From Aquimonas voraii (lineage in GTDB: Bacteria; Pseudomonadota; Gammaproteobacteria; Xanthomonadales; Xanthomonadaceae), in NCBI RefSeq assembly GCF_900101825.1, contig NZ_FNAG01000001.1:434001-498000 (forward strand): a stretch of 64,000 nt of DNA, written 5' to 3'. Below the pieces are notes generated by a model. It did not search any database. It saw only the letters and a list, made by a program, of their open reading frames with translations, and had not been told where the DNA came from. How positions within the stretch are numbered: the stretch's first letter is position 1; each line of letters opens with the position of its first letter. Below are positions 19,530 through 29,591 of this stretch, one piece after another. The position numbers and the translations under genes are program-made.

Positions 19530-20729
19530 ATGACTGCTGCCGATTACCCCGCCCTGATCCTGAAGCGCGGCGAAGACCGCCGACTCCGCGGTGGCCACCT
19601 GTGGGTGTTCAGCAACGAGGTCGATGTGGCGCGTTCGCCCTTGACGGCCATGGAAGCCGGCAGTCCGGTCCACGTGCTGGATGCCGGCGGCAAGCCGGTG
19701 GGTACCGGCTACGTGAACCCCTCGACGCTGATCTGCGCGCGCCTGCTCGACCGCGGCGGCCATGCGCTGGACCGCTCGCTGCTGGTGCACCGTCTGAACG
19801 TGGCCTTGGCCCTGCGCGAGCGTCTTTTCGATACGCCGCATTACCGGCTGGTGTACGGCGAGTCGGACGGTCTGCCCGGTCTCGTCATCGACCGCTTTGG
19901 CGATGTCGTGGTCGCACAGCTCGGCACGGCCGGCATGGAACGCATGAAGTCCGCTATCGCGGACGCCGTGCGCAAGGTGCTGAACCCGGCCGCCCTGCTG
20001 TTCCGCAACGACGGCGGTGCGCGCGCCATCGAAGGGCTGCCGTCCTACGTCGAAGTGGCTTTCGGCGAGGTGCCGGAGCGGGTCATCGTCGACGAGGGCG
20101 GGCTCAAGTTCGCGGTGGACGTGCAGCACGGCCAGAAGACGGGTTGGTTCTTCGACCAGCAGGACAATCGCGATCGTCTGCGCAAGCTGGTGCCGGGCAT
20201 GCGCGTGCTGGACGTCTTCAGCTATGTCGGCGCCTGGGGCATCCGCGCGGCCGGCTTCGGTGCGCGTGAGGTCACCTGTGTCGATGCCTCGGGCCCGGCC
20301 TGCGAGCAGATTGCCGACAACGCCCGCCGCAACGGCTTCGGCGACACCGTCGAAGCGGTCTGCGCCGATGCCTTCGAGTACCTGAAGCAGGCGCGGGCGG
20401 AGCGCCGCAAGTGGGACGTGGTGATCCTCGACCCGCCGGCCTTCGTCAAGCGCCGCAAGGATTTCAAGGAAGGCGCGTTGGCCTATCGCCGGATCAACGA
20501 GATGGCCATGCAGGTGCTGGAGCGCGACGGTCTGCTGGTGAGCGCGTCCTGCAGCTACCACATGGGCCGCGATGCCCTGCTGGAGGCTATCCAGGCTGGC
20601 GCGCGCCATCTCGATCGGCAGGTGCAGGTGCTCTGTAAGCTGCAGCAGTCCGCTGACCATCCCGTGCACGCCGCCATCGTCGAGACAGATTACCTGAAGG
20701 GCTACGTCTGCCGCGTGCTGCCGGCCTGA
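19530..20729 (+). CDS. rlmI: 23S rRNA (cytosine(1962)-C5)-methyltransferase RlmI
   Basis: 399 residues. N-terminal PUA-like domain ([21 protein letters not shown]), then a Rossmann methyltransferase: [17 protein letters not shown] (SAM site), [15 protein letters not shown] and VSASCSYHM, where the Cys is the expected catalytic nucleophile. It makes m5C1962 in 23S rRNA. AAGGAAA upstream of the ATG serves as the ribosome-binding site. Only four bases separate it from lgt, suggesting one transcript. Confidence 0.92.
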   Translation: MTAADYPALILKRGEDRRLRGGHLWVFSNEVDVARSPLTAMEAGSPVHVLDAGGKPVGTGYVNPSTLICARLLDRGGHALDRSLLVHRLNVALALRERLFDTPHYRLVYGESDGLPGLVIDRFGDVVVAQLGTAGMERMKSAIADAVRKVLNPAALLFRNDGGARAIEGLPSYVEVAFGEVPERVIVDEGGLKFAVDVQHGQKTGWFFDQQDNRDRLRKLVPGMRVLDVFSYVGAWGIRAAGFGAREVTCVDASGPACEQIADNARRNGFGDTVEAVCADAFEYLKQARAERRKWDVVILDPPAFVKRRKDFKEGALAYRRINEMAMQVLERDGLLVSASCSYHMGRDALLEAIQAGARHLDRQVQVLCKLQQSADHPVHAAIVETDYLKGYVCRVLPA

Positions 20730-20733
20730 TCGC

Positions 20734-21606
20734 ATGAGCGCGTCGAACTTCCACCTCCACCAGATCGACCCGATCGCCGTAAACGTGATCGGCTGGCCCG
20801 TGCACTGGTACGGGATCATGTACCTGCTCGCCTTCGGAGCCGCCTGGTGGCTGGGCCGGTTTCGACTGCGGCAGGGCCGCTTTGGCGTCAGCGAGCAGGC
20901 CTTCGGCGACCTGATGTTCTACGGCATGCTCGGCGTGGTGCTGGGCGGGCGTCTCGGCTACATCGTGTTCTATGGCTGGCAGCAGGTGCTGGCCGATCCG
21001 CTGTCGATCCTGCGCGTGTGGGAGGGCGGCATGAGCTTCCACGGCGGCCTGCTGGGTGTGATGGCAGCCGTCTGGTGGTGGTCGCGCGGGCAGGGGCGCT
21101 CGATCTGGGAGACGCTCGACTTCGTCGCACCGCTGGTTCCGCTGGGCCTGCTGTTCGGGCGCATCGGCAACTACATTGGCGGCGAGCTCTGGGGGCGCAC
21201 CACCGACGTGGCCTGGGCAGTGATCTTTCCGAGCGGACTGCCGCGCGAATATCTGCACCGGCCGGCGGCCGAGCTGCAGCGGCTGCATGCGCAGGGCGCG
21301 CTCGATGCGTTTGCCCGACACCCTTCGCAGCTCTATGAAGCCTTCCTCGAAGGCTTGGTGCTGTTTGGTCTGTTGTGGTGGTTCTCGGCCCGGCCGCGCA
21401 AGCGCTATGCGGTCTCCGGTGCCTTCGCGCTGGGCTACGGGCTGTTCCGCTTCGCCGTGGAGTTCGTGCGTGAGCCGGACGCCCACATCGGCTACCTCGC
21501 CTTCGGCTGGTTCACCATGGGCATGCTGCTGAGTCTTCCCCTGGTGCTGGTCGGGCTGCTGCTGATCGGGCTGTCGCTGCGCGCGGCCACGCCTCGCTCA
21601 GCCTGA
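20734..21606 (+). CDS. lgt: Prolipoprotein diacylglyceryl transferase
   Basis: 290 residues, about seven membrane helices. Contains the Lgt signature [29 protein letters not shown] and the upstream HGGLLGV. It transfers diacylglycerol from phosphatidylglycerol to the lipobox cysteine of prolipoproteins, the first step for the lipoproteins encoded here (Slp, LptE, MltD). Four bases after rlmI; thyA follows 21 bases later, as in many gammaproteobacteria. Confidence 0.95.
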   Translation: MSASNFHLHQIDPIAVNVIGWPVHWYGIMYLLAFGAAWWLGRFRLRQGRFGVSEQAFGDLMFYGMLGVVLGGRLGYIVFYGWQQVLADPLSILRVWEGGMSFHGGLLGVMAAVWWWSRGQGRSIWETLDFVAPLVPLGLLFGRIGNYIGGELWGRTTDVAWAVIFPSGLPREYLHRPAAELQRLHAQGALDAFARHPSQLYEAFLEGLVLFGLLWWFSARPRKRYAVSGAFALGYGLFRFAVEFVREPDAHIGYLAFGWFTMGMLLSLPLVLVGLLLIGLSLRAATPRSA

Positions 21607-21627
21607 ACAGACATCACGGAGACTCGG

Positions 21628-22422
21628 ATGCAGGCCTATCTCGATCTGCTGCGCCACGTGCTCGAACAGGGCACGGAGAAATCCGACCGCACCGGCACCG
21701 GCACTCGCTCGGTGTTCGGCTGGCAGATGCGCTTCGATCTGCGCGAAGGCTTCCCCCTGGTCACCACCAAGAAGCTGCACCTGCGCTCGATCATCCACGA
21801 GCTGCTGTGGTTCCTGCGCGGCGAGACCAACATCGCCTACCTCAAGGAGCACAAGGTCAGCATCTGGGACGAGTGGGCGGATGCCGAAGGCGAGCTGGGG
21901 CCGGTCTACGGCAAGCAATGGCGAGCCTGGCAGGCCGCTGATGGACGGGTGATCGACCAGATGCGCTGGGTGCTGGACGAGATCCGCCGCAACCCCGATT
22001 CGCGCCGGCTGATCGTGTCGGCCTGGAACGTCGGCGAGCTGGAGCAGATGGCGCTGATGCCCTGCCACAGCCTGTTCCAGTTCTACGTCGCGCAAGGGCG
22101 GCTGTCCTGCCAGCTCTACCAGCGTTCGGGCGACATCTTCCTGGGCGTGCCCTTCAACATCGCCAGCTATGCGCTGCTGACCCACATGGTGGCCCAGGTC
22201 TGCGGGCTCGAGGTCGGCGATTTCGTGCATACCCTCGGCGATGCGCACCTGTACTCGAACCACTTCGAGCAGGCGCGCGAGCAGCTTGCGCGCAGCCCGC
22301 GCGCCTTGCCGCGGCTCCGGCTGAACCCCGAAGTGCGCGATCTGTTCGCCTTCCGCTACGAGGACATCGCCATCGAGGGCTATGACCCGCATCCTGCGAT
22401 CAGGGCTCCGGTGGCGGTGTGA
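21628..22422 (+). CDS. thyA: Thymidylate synthase
   Basis: 264 residues, matching E. coli ThyA in length. [19 protein letters not shown], nucleophile Cys146 in [12 protein letters not shown], and [23 protein letters not shown] are all present. It methylates dUMP to dTMP using methylene-tetrahydrofolate, generating the dihydrofolate that the overlapping folA product reduces. Shine-Dalgarno ACGGAGA upstream. The stop overlaps folA's GTG (GTGA). Confidence 0.97.
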   Translation: MQAYLDLLRHVLEQGTEKSDRTGTGTRSVFGWQMRFDLREGFPLVTTKKLHLRSIIHELLWFLRGETNIAYLKEHKVSIWDEWADAEGELGPVYGKQWRAWQAADGRVIDQMRWVLDEIRRNPDSRRLIVSAWNVGELEQMALMPCHSLFQFYVAQGRLSCQLYQRSGDIFLGVPFNIASYALLTHMVAQVCGLEVGDFVHTLGDAHLYSNHFEQAREQLARSPRALPRLRLNPEVRDLFAFRYEDIAIEGYDPHPAIRAPVAV

Positions 22423-22922
22423 GCCCGCGCATCGAACTGGTCGTCGCGATGGACCGCGCGCGGGCGATCGGCCTCGGCAATGCGTTGCCCTGGTCGCTGC
22501 CGGATGACCTCAAGCACTTCAAGGCGCTGACGCTCGGCAAGCCGCTGCTGATGGGCCGCAAGACCGCGGAGTCGCTGGGTCGCGCCCTGCCGGGGCGATT
22601 GAACCTGGTGCTCACGCGCAGCGGCCATGCGCCCTTCGAGGGCATGCAGGTGGTCGCCAGCGTTGATGCCGCGCTTGAATCGGCACGCGCGGCCCACGCG
22701 GAGGTGCTGATGGTGATTGGCGGCGGCGAGCTGTACGCACAACTGCTGCCGCAGGCGCAGCGCCTGCATCTGACCGAGGTGGACACCCTGGTCGATGGCG
22801 CGGACACCTGGTTCCCGGACTTCGATCGGAGCGCCTGGATCGAGCGCGCGCGCAACCGCCATCCGGCGGATGCGCGGCATGCGCACGCGTTCGAGATCGT
22901 AGAGCTCGAACGTGAGCCCTGA
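22419..22922 (+). CDS. folA: Dihydrofolate reductase
   Basis: 167 residues starting at GTG, coupled to thyA. Features: [19 protein letters not shown] with the substrate-binding Asp, [23 protein letters not shown], and [27 protein letters not shown] binding NADPH. It regenerates tetrahydrofolate and is the usual trimethoprim target. A heat-shock-like promoter starts 35 bases after its stop, so it probably ends the dgkA-rlmI-lgt-thyA-folA run. Confidence 0.95.
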   Translation: MSPRIELVVAMDRARAIGLGNALPWSLPDDLKHFKALTLGKPLLMGRKTAESLGRALPGRLNLVLTRSGHAPFEGMQVVASVDAALESARAAHAEVLMVIGGGELYAQLLPQAQRLHLTEVDTLVDGADTWFPDFDRSAWIERARNRHPADARHAHAFEIVELEREP

Positions 22923-22956
22923 GCCGGGTTGCTGCTGAACGCGCCCGATTCGCCCG

Positions 22957-22986
22957 CCCTTGAAATCCTGCGCCGCGCTCGCACTT
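22957..22986 (+). promoter_or_regulatory. Candidate heat-shock (sigma-32) promoter for hsp20
   Basis: CCCTTGAAA (22957-22965) is an excellent sigma-32 -35 element; 13 bases later TCGCACTT only partly matches the CCCCATnT -10. It lies 52 bases before the hsp20 ATG. The family of the downstream gene strengthens the call. Confidence 0.5.
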
Positions 22987-23037
22987 TTGTCAGCGTTGGC
23001 GGCCGCGGTGCCGCCCGTTACCCGCAGGAGTTGAGAC

Positions 23038-23487
23038 ATGAGCACGTCCCGCTATCCCTGGGCCGTTCAGAGCGGCCTGCAGAACGAACTGAAGCAGGTG
23101 TTCGACCGATTCTTCGGTGAGACCACCGAGGGTGATCAGAGCAATGTGGTGACCAGCCAGTGGGCGCCGCGCGTCGACATCCGCGAGGAGCCGAGCCGCT
23201 TCGTGATCGAGGCCGACATTCCGGGCGTCGATCCCAAGGACATCGAGATCCACATGGACAAGGGGATCCTCTCGATCCGCGGAGAGCGCGGCAGCGAGTC
23301 CAAGGAAGAAGGCGCGAACTACACCCGCATCGAGCGTTCGCGCGGCAGCTTCTATCGACGCTTCGCCCTGCCGGATACGGCCAACCCCGATGGGATCGAG
23401 GCCAAGGGCGCGCACGGCGTGCTGGAGATCGTCATTCCCAAGCGGCCCGAGACCACGCCACGACGGATCTCGGTCAACGCCGGTTGA
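23038..23487 (+). CDS. Small heat-shock protein (Hsp20/IbpA family)
   Basis: 149 residues with a complete alpha-crystallin domain: WAPRVDIREEPSRFVIEADIPGVDPKDIEIHMDKGILSIRGER through GSFYRRFALPDTANPDGIEAKGAHGVLEIVIPK. It holds unfolding proteins for refolding by other chaperones. It sits just upstream of the DnaJ-like cbpA and has a sigma-32-type promoter, so the two probably form a stress-protein locus, although a terminator-like hairpin lies between them. Confidence 0.93.
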   Translation: MSTSRYPWAVQSGLQNELKQVFDRFFGETTEGDQSNVVTSQWAPRVDIREEPSRFVIEADIPGVDPKDIEIHMDKGILSIRGERGSESKEEGANYTRIERSRGSFYRRFALPDTANPDGIEAKGAHGVLEIVIPKRPETTPRRISVNAG

Positions 23488-23509
23488 GGCCGGTCCAGCG
23501 GTTAAGCTT

Positions 23510-23540
23510 GCAGAGCCCGCGGCTGGTCCGCGGGCTTTGC
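23510..23540 (+). terminator. Hairpin terminator after hsp20
   Basis: GCAGAGCCCGCGG (23510-23522) pairs with CCGCGGGCTTTGC (23528-23540) with one mismatch. The T-run is short and falls within the arm, so termination may be partial. Confidence 0.6.
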
Positions 23541-23625
23541 ATGATCGGGCGCGGACCGCGGGTCCACAGCGGGCACCGCCGCGACCGACCACTCGAGTGA
23601 GCAGCACACAGCTTTCGGAAGCCCC

Positions 23626-24480
23626 ATGGAGTTCAAGGACTACTACAAGACGCTGGGCGTGGAGCCGGGCGCCAGCGACGCGGATATCAAGGCCGCCTAC
23701 CGCCGGCTGGCCCGGAAGTATCACCCCGACGTCAGCAAGGAGGCCGGAGCCGAGGAGCGCTTCAAGGCGATCAACGAGGCGTATGAGGTCTTGAAGGACC
23801 CGGGCAAGCGCAATGCCTACGAGCAGCTGCGCGCCGGCGGTTTCCGCCAGGGCCAGGATTTCCGACCCCCGCCGGGCTGGGACTACGACGGTCAGGAGTT
23901 CGGTGGCGGCGGCTTCAGCGATTTCTTCGAGTCCCTGTTCGGTGCGGGCCGCTCGCGCGGCGCCCGCACCAGTGCGGGGGCGGCACCGCGCGTCGAGCGA
24001 CGCATGCGGCTCGACGTCGATCTCGAAACCGTCTACGCCGGCGGCCGCCAGCGCGTAGAGGTCGACGGCCGCACCCTGGAGGTGAAGATTCCGGCCGGTA
24101 TCCAGCCAGGCCAGAGCATCCGTCTGGCGGGGCAGGGCGGACAGGGGCGCGATCTGCTGCTGGAAATCGCCTATCGCCCGCATCCGCGCTTCGAGGTGGA
24201 CGGCCGCACCATCACCCATCGGCTGGCGGTCATGCCCTGGCAGGCGGCGCTGGGCGCTACCCTCAGCGTGCCCACCCTGGGCGGGCCGGTCGAGCTCAAG
24301 ATCCCGGCTGAAAGCACCACCGGCCGCAAGCTGCGACTGCGTGGCCGCGGCCTGCCCGGCACGCCGCCGGGCGATCAGATCGTGCTGCTGGAAGTGCATG
24401 CACCGCCGGCGCGCGGCGAGCGTCAACGTGAGCTCTACCGCGAAATGGCGGCGGCCTTCTCCGAGCCCCTCGCCAAGTAG
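23626..24480 (+). CDS. cbpA: CbpA-like DnaJ co-chaperone
   Basis: 284 residues. J domain at residues 3-68 with the HPD motif in YHPDVSKEAG, a Gly/Phe-rich linker (FGGGGFSDFFESLFGAG), then the C-terminal DnaJ substrate-binding domain (RRMRLDVDLETVYAGGRQRVEV ... LTLGGPVELKIPA). No zinc-finger repeats, which separates it from DnaJ and fits CbpA. It stimulates DnaK ATPase. GGAAG lies before the ATG. Convergent with the phnD-like gene; the 155-base gap shows nothing distinct. Confidence 0.9.
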   Translation: MEFKDYYKTLGVEPGASDADIKAAYRRLARKYHPDVSKEAGAEERFKAINEAYEVLKDPGKRNAYEQLRAGGFRQGQDFRPPPGWDYDGQEFGGGGFSDFFESLFGAGRSRGARTSAGAAPRVERRMRLDVDLETVYAGGRQRVEVDGRTLEVKIPAGIQPGQSIRLAGQGGQGRDLLLEIAYRPHPRFEVDGRTITHRLAVMPWQAALGATLSVPTLGGPVELKIPAESTTGRKLRLRGRGLPGTPPGDQIVLLEVHAPPARGERQRELYREMAAAFSEPLAK

Positions 24481-24635
24481 GGCTGGGATCGGGGCCTGGC
24501 TGGGGCGCTCGCTGGGACGCTTTGCGACCTCTGCCCGTGCCTGCCGCCACCGGCGCGTAGAAGCCGGCAACGCTTCAGCGCCGCCAGCCTTGAGCGGATT
24601 CCCGCTTGCTCCGCTCCGAGTCCCCGCGGGCGGCC

Positions 24636-25478
24636 TCACTGATACCCGAAGAAGCCCTTGAGCATTTCCTGGTGGCCGCGGTAGTCGGCGGCACTGGCGG
24701 GCTCGAATCGGGTGGAGCCGATTTCCAGCAAGGCTTGGTAGGCATCCGGATTCTGGTGCAGCTTGAGCAGTGCTTCGCGCACCGCGACGACAACGTCCTC
24801 GGGTACGCTCGGTGCCGCCGAGAAGGCCATGCCGGGGAAGTCGCGGGTGGTGCTCATGATCTGCAGGTTCGGATACATGTCGGCAATGAAGCGCGGCACC
24901 ATGGCTGCGTCGGCCTCGCCGCCGAAGATCATCTCGACGCCATCGCGCCAGGAGGCCGCCTCGGAACGGATGTCGGGCTGCGCGATCGGGTTGGTGAAGA
25001 TCTCGAAAAGCAGCGCGTAGCCAAGGCTGGGCGAAGTCATCGACACCAGTCGACGCCCGACCAGCGCGTCCATGCCGCCCTCGGCCAATTCCGGCAGGGC
25101 CACCAGGGCATAGGCCGTCTTCTCGGCGAGTCTTGCCAGCGGACGGAAGCCCTGGCGCTGCGCGCGGTAATCGGTGAAATGCGCCTCTTCGAAGGCGAAG
25201 TCGATGCCGCTGGACTGGCGGATGTCACGCCAGTGGAAGTTGTAGTTGCGCGCGGTGACCGCGACGAAGCGGTGTCCCGTTTCGCTTGCGAGATAGTCGA
25301 GTAGCGGCTGGTAGATCTGTTGATTGCGGTCGGGTGGAAACGATGGCTCCAGGGCCACCTTGAATTCGTCGGCCAGGACTGGGGCCGAAACCATCGTGAT
25401 CAGCAGGGCGAACAGCGCCTGCAGCCATGCTCTGCGGCCGCCTTGGACGGCCATCCTCCCTCCTGTGTGCCTCGTCAT
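24636..25478 (-). CDS. PhnD-like phosphate/phosphonate-type substrate-binding protein
   Basis: 280 residues (or 272 from the second Met, MAVQGGRRAWLQ). Signal peptide LQALFALLITMVSAPVLADE, then a periplasmic binding fold of the phosphate/phosphite/phosphonate family: EPSFPPDRNQQIYQPLLDYLASETGHRF, IDFAFEEAHFTDYRA, and a C-terminal VREALLKLHQNPDAYQALLEIG. No permease or ATPase genes are nearby, so it may serve a distant transporter or a sensor kinase. Ligand not predictable. Confidence 0.8.
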   Translation of the reverse strand: MTRHTGGRMAVQGGRRAWLQALFALLITMVSAPVLADEFKVALEPSFPPDRNQQIYQPLLDYLASETGHRFVAVTARNYNFHWRDIRQSSGIDFAFEEAHFTDYRAQRQGFRPLARLAEKTAYALVALPELAEGGMDALVGRRLVSMTSPSLGYALLFEIFTNPIAQPDIRSEAASWRDGVEMIFGGEADAAMVPRFIADMYPNLQIMSTTRDFPGMAFSAAPSVPEDVVVAVREALLKLHQNPDAYQALLEIGSTRFEPASAADYRGHQEMLKGFFGYQ

Positions 25479-25621
25479 CGCTGTCTCCTTGTGGTCGCTG
25501 CAACCGACCCTGTTGCCCGGGTCTTGTTGGGTGTCGATGGGCCCGCGGCGGGCCGGACTCAGCCGTATAGCAGAGCCAGTACGACCCGGCCACGGCGCGT
25601 GGATGGCCGTTGGACGCCGAT

Positions 25622-26470
25622 TCAGGCGAGTGGGATCGGCGGTTCTGCCAGTGCCACCGCTTCGGCGCGAGTCGTTCCGCAGTCGTAAACGGAGCCAGGC
25701 TGCAAGGCGGATGCCACGGCCTGGACCAGACAGCCGCCTGCATCGACCGGCGCGGCGTCCAGCACTTCGCCCACCGCCTGACCGTCCCGCAGCACGGCGC
25801 TGCCGCGTGCCGGCGGCGCCCCGTCGGCCGCGTACAGACAGGCGATTCCGCGCTTGCTCTGTCCGAGATAGTGGGTGCGCGCGACGATCTCCTGCCCGGG
25901 ATAGCAGCCCTTCGAGAGGCTGATCGCCTGCAGCCGATCAAGCCCCAGCATGTGGGCGGTGTGGCTCCCGCCTTCGGCATCAAGGCGCGGCACGCCGGCC
26001 AGGAGGTCCAGTCGCTTCCAGATCGGATCCAGTGCGGCATGGGTCCGGGGCTCCTCATTGTGGCGAACCTCGATCCAGCGTCGGTCCATCCCGGCGAAGC
26101 GCACCGCCCTGTCGGGTGGAAGCGTGTGGATGCCGCCAATGATGTGCGCGTCTGACAGCGTCGACAGCCGCGCCTTGCGCCGCAGGACGAAGCGCGACAG
26201 CTCGGCAGCCAGGCTGTCGGCAGGATGGTCAGGCAGCAACAGATCGAATGACTGGGACTCGTGCCGAAACAGCAGAATCAGCGCGACCACGCGACCTTTG
26301 GCATTGAGCCATGCGCTCCACTGCGCCGAGCCTGGCTGCAGGGTGGCGACGTCCGAACTCAGCAGCGACTGCAGGAAGGACTCTGCGTCCGGGCCTTCGC
26401 AGCGCAGCACGGACCAGCCCCTGAGTGGGCCGGTGATGGGCTCGGAAAGGCTTGAATACAGGGCGTTCAC
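25622..26470 (-). CDS. ygfZ: YgfZ/GcvT-fold iron-sulfur cluster repair protein
   Basis: 282 residues from a GTG start (translated NALYSSLSEPITGPL); the open frame continues upstream without family resemblance. Signature LSKGCYPGQEIVARTHYLG with Cys189 is diagnostic of YgfZ, a folate-binding protein needed for the function of certain Fe-S enzymes. Divergent from sdhAF4-sdhCDAB, whose SdhB carries three Fe-S clusters, so the location is functionally plausible. Confidence 0.9.
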   Translation of the reverse strand: MNALYSSLSEPITGPLRGWSVLRCEGPDAESFLQSLLSSDVATLQPGSAQWSAWLNAKGRVVALILLFRHESQSFDLLLPDHPADSLAAELSRFVLRRKARLSTLSDAHIIGGIHTLPPDRAVRFAGMDRRWIEVRHNEEPRTHAALDPIWKRLDLLAGVPRLDAEGGSHTAHMLGLDRLQAISLSKGCYPGQEIVARTHYLGQSKRGIACLYAADGAPPARGSAVLRDGQAVGEVLDAAPVDAGGCLVQAVASALQPGSVYDCGTTRAEAVALAEPPIPLA

Positions 26471-26544
26471 GGCAGTCTGCGACCTTTGTTGTCTTGCGGC
26501 ATCCGGGCCTGCGGAGTACCCTTCCGCAGCTTGATTGCCCCGAG

Positions 26545-26727
26545 ATGATAGGCCAAGTGCAGCCAGCCCCCGAGCCCGCGAAGCCGCCTTCCACGCCCGC
26601 CGCCGACGTGCCTGCCACCGGCCCTGCGCGCGTTGACGATGCGCCGCGCGAGATCGGTGGCCGCGAAGGTCCGGACCCCACCCGCTACGGCGACTGGGAA
26701 AAGAACGGCCGCTGCATCGACTTCTGA
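26545..26727 (+). CDS. Succinate dehydrogenase assembly factor 4-like protein
   Basis: 60 residues. The C-terminal EIGGREGPDPTRYGDWEKNGRCIDF is the hallmark of the DUF1674/SdhAF4 family; the N-terminus is proline- and alanine-rich and probably disordered. SdhAF4 binds flavinylated SdhA and protects it before assembly with SdhB. It stands 174 bases before sdhC in the same direction. No strong Shine-Dalgarno at the chosen ATG (CCGAG only), so the exact start is uncertain. Confidence 0.87.
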   Translation: MIGQVQPAPEPAKPPSTPAADVPATGPARVDDAPREIGGREGPDPTRYGDWEKNGRCIDF

Positions 26728-26901
26728 GCTCCGGCGCGGTGGTCTCCGCGTCCTGCGGAGCCCTCCTCCGGGAACTCTCCTGTCGCTCCTGCATCCCGCG
26801 GTGCCTTGCATGCCGCGTTCACGCGTTGGATCACGCACCGATTCGACGCGCCGTTCGCGCGCTTTCGCCGAACATTGCGCGTCACGAATCGGGATCCAGG
26901 A

Positions 26902-27291
26902 ATGAGCACACGCAAGCGTCCCCTCTCGCCGCATCTGCAGGTCTACCGGCCGCAGATCACGTCGGTGCTGTCGATCAGCCACCGTATTTCCGGCATCGTC
27001 AACGCGCTGGTTGCGCTCGGCATCGCCGGCCTGCTGATCAGTGTCGCGGCCGGGCCTGAAGCCTATGCGCGCTTCGCCGCGATCGCCGGCTCGATCCCGG
27101 GCCAGATCGCCCTGTTCCTGTTCACGCTGGCGATCTGCTACCACCTGTTCAACGGTATCCGCCATCTGTTCTGGGATGCCGGCCGCGGCTTCGAGCTGTC
27201 CGCGGTCTACGCCTCCGGCTACACCGTGATCGCGCTAGCAATCGTTTCGGCGCTGGGCATCTGGGCCGTCGTGCTGGGAGGTGCGGCATGA
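26902..27291 (+). CDS. sdhC: Succinate dehydrogenase cytochrome b556 subunit
   Basis: 129 residues, three transmembrane helices. [26 protein letters not shown] is the SdhC signature, and [13 protein letters not shown] carries the heme-ligand His. With SdhD it anchors complex II and binds ubiquinone. AGGA precedes the ATG. The stop overlaps sdhD's start by four bases. Confidence 0.95.
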   Translation: MSTRKRPLSPHLQVYRPQITSVLSISHRISGIVNALVALGIAGLLISVAAGPEAYARFAAIAGSIPGQIALFLFTLAICYHLFNGIRHLFWDAGRGFELSAVYASGYTVIALAIVSALGIWAVVLGGAA

Positions 27292-27668
27292 GCCTGCGCA
27301 ATCCGCTCGCCAAAGCCCGCGGTCTCGGTTCGGCCAAGGACGGCACCGCCCACTGGTGGGCGCAGCGCGTCTCCGCGATCGCGCTGGTGCCACTGGTGCT
27401 GTACGTGCTCTACCTGCTGGTGTCGCTGGCCGGGGCGGACTACAACACCGTGCGCCTCAGCATCGCGCAGCCGGTCAATGCGCTGCTGCTGATCCTCTTC
27501 ATCGGCACTGCCTTCTGGCACGCCCGCCTGGGCCTGCAGGTGGTGATCGAGGACTACATCCACGTCGGCTGGCTCGAGATCACCCTGATGATCGCCGTCA
27601 AGTTCGTCTACGTCGTGCTGGGCCTGGCCGCGATCATCGCGATCGGCCGCATCGCCTTCAGCGCCTGA
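27288..27668 (+). CDS. sdhD: Succinate dehydrogenase membrane anchor subunit
   Basis: 126 residues, three membrane helices, with [18 protein letters not shown] and a central [17 protein letters not shown] whose His is the probable heme ligand. Second anchor subunit of complex II. ATGA overlap with sdhC; sdhA begins 20 bases downstream. Confidence 0.94.
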   Translation: MSLRNPLAKARGLGSAKDGTAHWWAQRVSAIALVPLVLYVLYLLVSLAGADYNTVRLSIAQPVNALLLILFIGTAFWHARLGLQVVIEDYIHVGWLEITLMIAVKFVYVVLGLAAIIAIGRIAFSA

Positions 27669-27688
27669 GCCAGCCCGAGCGAGTACCC

Positions 27689-29476
27689 ATGAGCGCTTAC
27701 AAGATCATAGAACACAAGTACGACATGGTCGTGGTGGGAGCCGGCGGCGCCGGCCTGCGCGCGACCTTCGGCCTCGCCCAGAAGGGTTTGAACACCGCCT
27801 GCATCAGCAAGGTCTTCCCGACCCGCTCGCACACGGTCGCAGCGCAGGGCGGCATCTCCGCCGCGCTCGCCAACATGGGCGAGGACGACTGGCGCTTCCA
27901 TTTCTACGACACCATCAAGGGCTCGGACTGGCTGGGCGACCAGGACGCCATCGAGTACATGTGCCGCGAGGCCATCCCGGCCATCATCGAGCTCGAGCAC
28001 TACGGTGTGCCCTTCTCGCGCACCGAGGACGGCAAGATCTACCAGCGTCCGTTCGGCGGCATGACCACGCATTACGGCAAGGGCACCGCGCAGCGCACCT
28101 GCGCCGCCGCCGACCGTACCGGTCACGCCATCCTGCACACGCTCTACCAGCAGTCGCTGGCGCATGACGCGCGTTTCTTCATCGAGTTCTTCGCGCTCGA
28201 CCTGATCATGGACGAGGAAGGCGCCTGCCGCGGCGTGCTGGCGCTGGAAATGGCCACCGGCGACCTGCATCTGTTCCGCGCCCAGGGCGTGGTGCTGGCG
28301 ACGGGCGGCTACGGCCGCGCCTACTTCTCGGCGACCTCGGCCCACACCTGCACCGGCGACGGCGGCGGCATGGCCCTGCGCGCCGGCCTGCCGTTGCAGG
28401 ACATGGAGTTCGTGCAGTTCCACCCGACCGGCATCTACGGCGCCGGCTGCCTGATCACCGAGGGCGTGCGCGGCGAAGGCGGTTATCTGACCAACTCCAA
28501 GGGCGAGCGTTTCATGGAGCGCTACGCGCCCAACGCGAAAGACCTCGCCTCCCGCGACGTGGTCAGCCGCTCGATGACCATCGAGATCCGCGAGGGTCGC
28601 GGCGTTGGCGAGCACGCCGACCACATCTTCCTCAACCTGCAGCACCTCGGCCCCGAGGTGATCCACGAGAAGCTGCCGGGCATCGCCGAATCCGCGCGCA
28701 TCTTCGCCGGCGTCGACGTCACCAAGCAGCCGATCCCGGTGCTGCCGACCGTGCACTACAACATGGGCGGCCTGCAGACCAACTACCACGGCGAAGTGGT
28801 CACGTTGAAGGACGGCAACCCCGACACCGTGGTGCCGGGCCTGTATTCGATCGGCGAAGCCGCCTGCGTGTCGGTGCATGGCGCGAACCGCCTGGGCTCG
28901 AACTCGCTGCTGGATCTGGTGGTGTTCGGTCGTGCAGTGGCCAATCGCTGCGCCGAGACCATCAAGCCGGGTCAGAACCACAAGGCTCTGCCGGCCTCGG
29001 CTTGCGACAAGTCCCTGGCCAACCTCGACAAGCTGCGCAACGCCAAGGGCGGCACGCCCACCGCCGAGCTGCGCCTCAAGATGCAGCGCACGATGCAGAA
29101 CCACGCGGCGGTGTTCCGCACCTCCAGCAGTCTGGTCGAGGGTGTCGAGAAGATGCGCGAGATCCACGCCGGCTTCGAGGACATCCGTGTCTCCGACCGC
29201 TCGCTGGTCTGGAATTCCGACCTGATCGAAACCCTCGAGCTGCAGAACCTGCTGGGGCAGGCGGTGGCAACCGTCGTGTCGGCGGAGAACCGCAAGGAGT
29301 CCCGCGGCGCGCACGCGCACGAGGACTTCCCCGAGCGCGACGACGACAACTGGCACAAGCACACGCTGTGCTGGGTGGACGACAAGGGTCAAACCCGCAT
29401 CGACTACCGCCCGGTGCACATGAATACGCTGACCAACGAAGTCGAGCCGGTGCCACCGAAGGCGCGGACGTATTGA
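27689..29476 (+). CDS. sdhA: Succinate dehydrogenase flavoprotein subunit
   Basis: 595 residues. FAD site [17 protein letters not shown], flavin-linked His48 in [11 protein letters not shown], catalytic region [16 protein letters not shown]...RGEGG, and [10 protein letters not shown]. The C-terminus [21 protein letters not shown] is typical. It oxidises succinate to fumarate. Flavinylation should need SdhE (34670-34930) and SdhAF4 (26545-26727), both nearby. A pair of inverted heptamer arrays separates it from sdhB. Confidence 0.97.
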   Translation: MSAYKIIEHKYDMVVVGAGGAGLRATFGLAQKGLNTACISKVFPTRSHTVAAQGGISAALANMGEDDWRFHFYDTIKGSDWLGDQDAIEYMCREAIPAIIELEHYGVPFSRTEDGKIYQRPFGGMTTHYGKGTAQRTCAAADRTGHAILHTLYQQSLAHDARFFIEFFALDLIMDEEGACRGVLALEMATGDLHLFRAQGVVLATGGYGRAYFSATSAHTCTGDGGGMALRAGLPLQDMEFVQFHPTGIYGAGCLITEGVRGEGGYLTNSKGERFMERYAPNAKDLASRDVVSRSMTIEIREGRGVGEHADHIFLNLQHLGPEVIHEKLPGIAESARIFAGVDVTKQPIPVLPTVHYNMGGLQTNYHGEVVTLKDGNPDTVVPGLYSIGEAACVSVHGANRLGSNSLLDLVVFGRAVANRCAETIKPGQNHKALPASACDKSLANLDKLRNAKGGTPTAELRLKMQRTMQNHAAVFRTSSSLVEGVEKMREIHAGFEDIRVSDRSLVWNSDLIETLELQNLLGQAVATVVSAENRKESRGAHAHEDFPERDDDNWHKHTLCWVDDKGQTRIDYRPVHMNTLTNEVEPVPPKARTY

Positions 29477-29484
29477 TCTGGTCG

Positions 29485-29578
29485 GGATTGGTGATTCGGG
29501 ATTCGGGATTCGCAGAGGAAACACCCTCAAAGCGCACCGCAGACCGTTCACGAATCCCCAATCCCGAATCCCGAATCC
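29485..29578. repeat. Inverted pair of heptamer arrays between sdhA and sdhB
   Basis: Four GGATT(C/G)G-type units at 29485-29512 face four C(C/G)AATCC units at 29551-29578 across 38 bases. The arms are near-complementary over 28 bases, so the sdhA-sdhB message can fold into a long hairpin just before the sdhB start. Confidence 0.85.
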
Positions 29579-29591
29579 CGGATAAAGAGCC

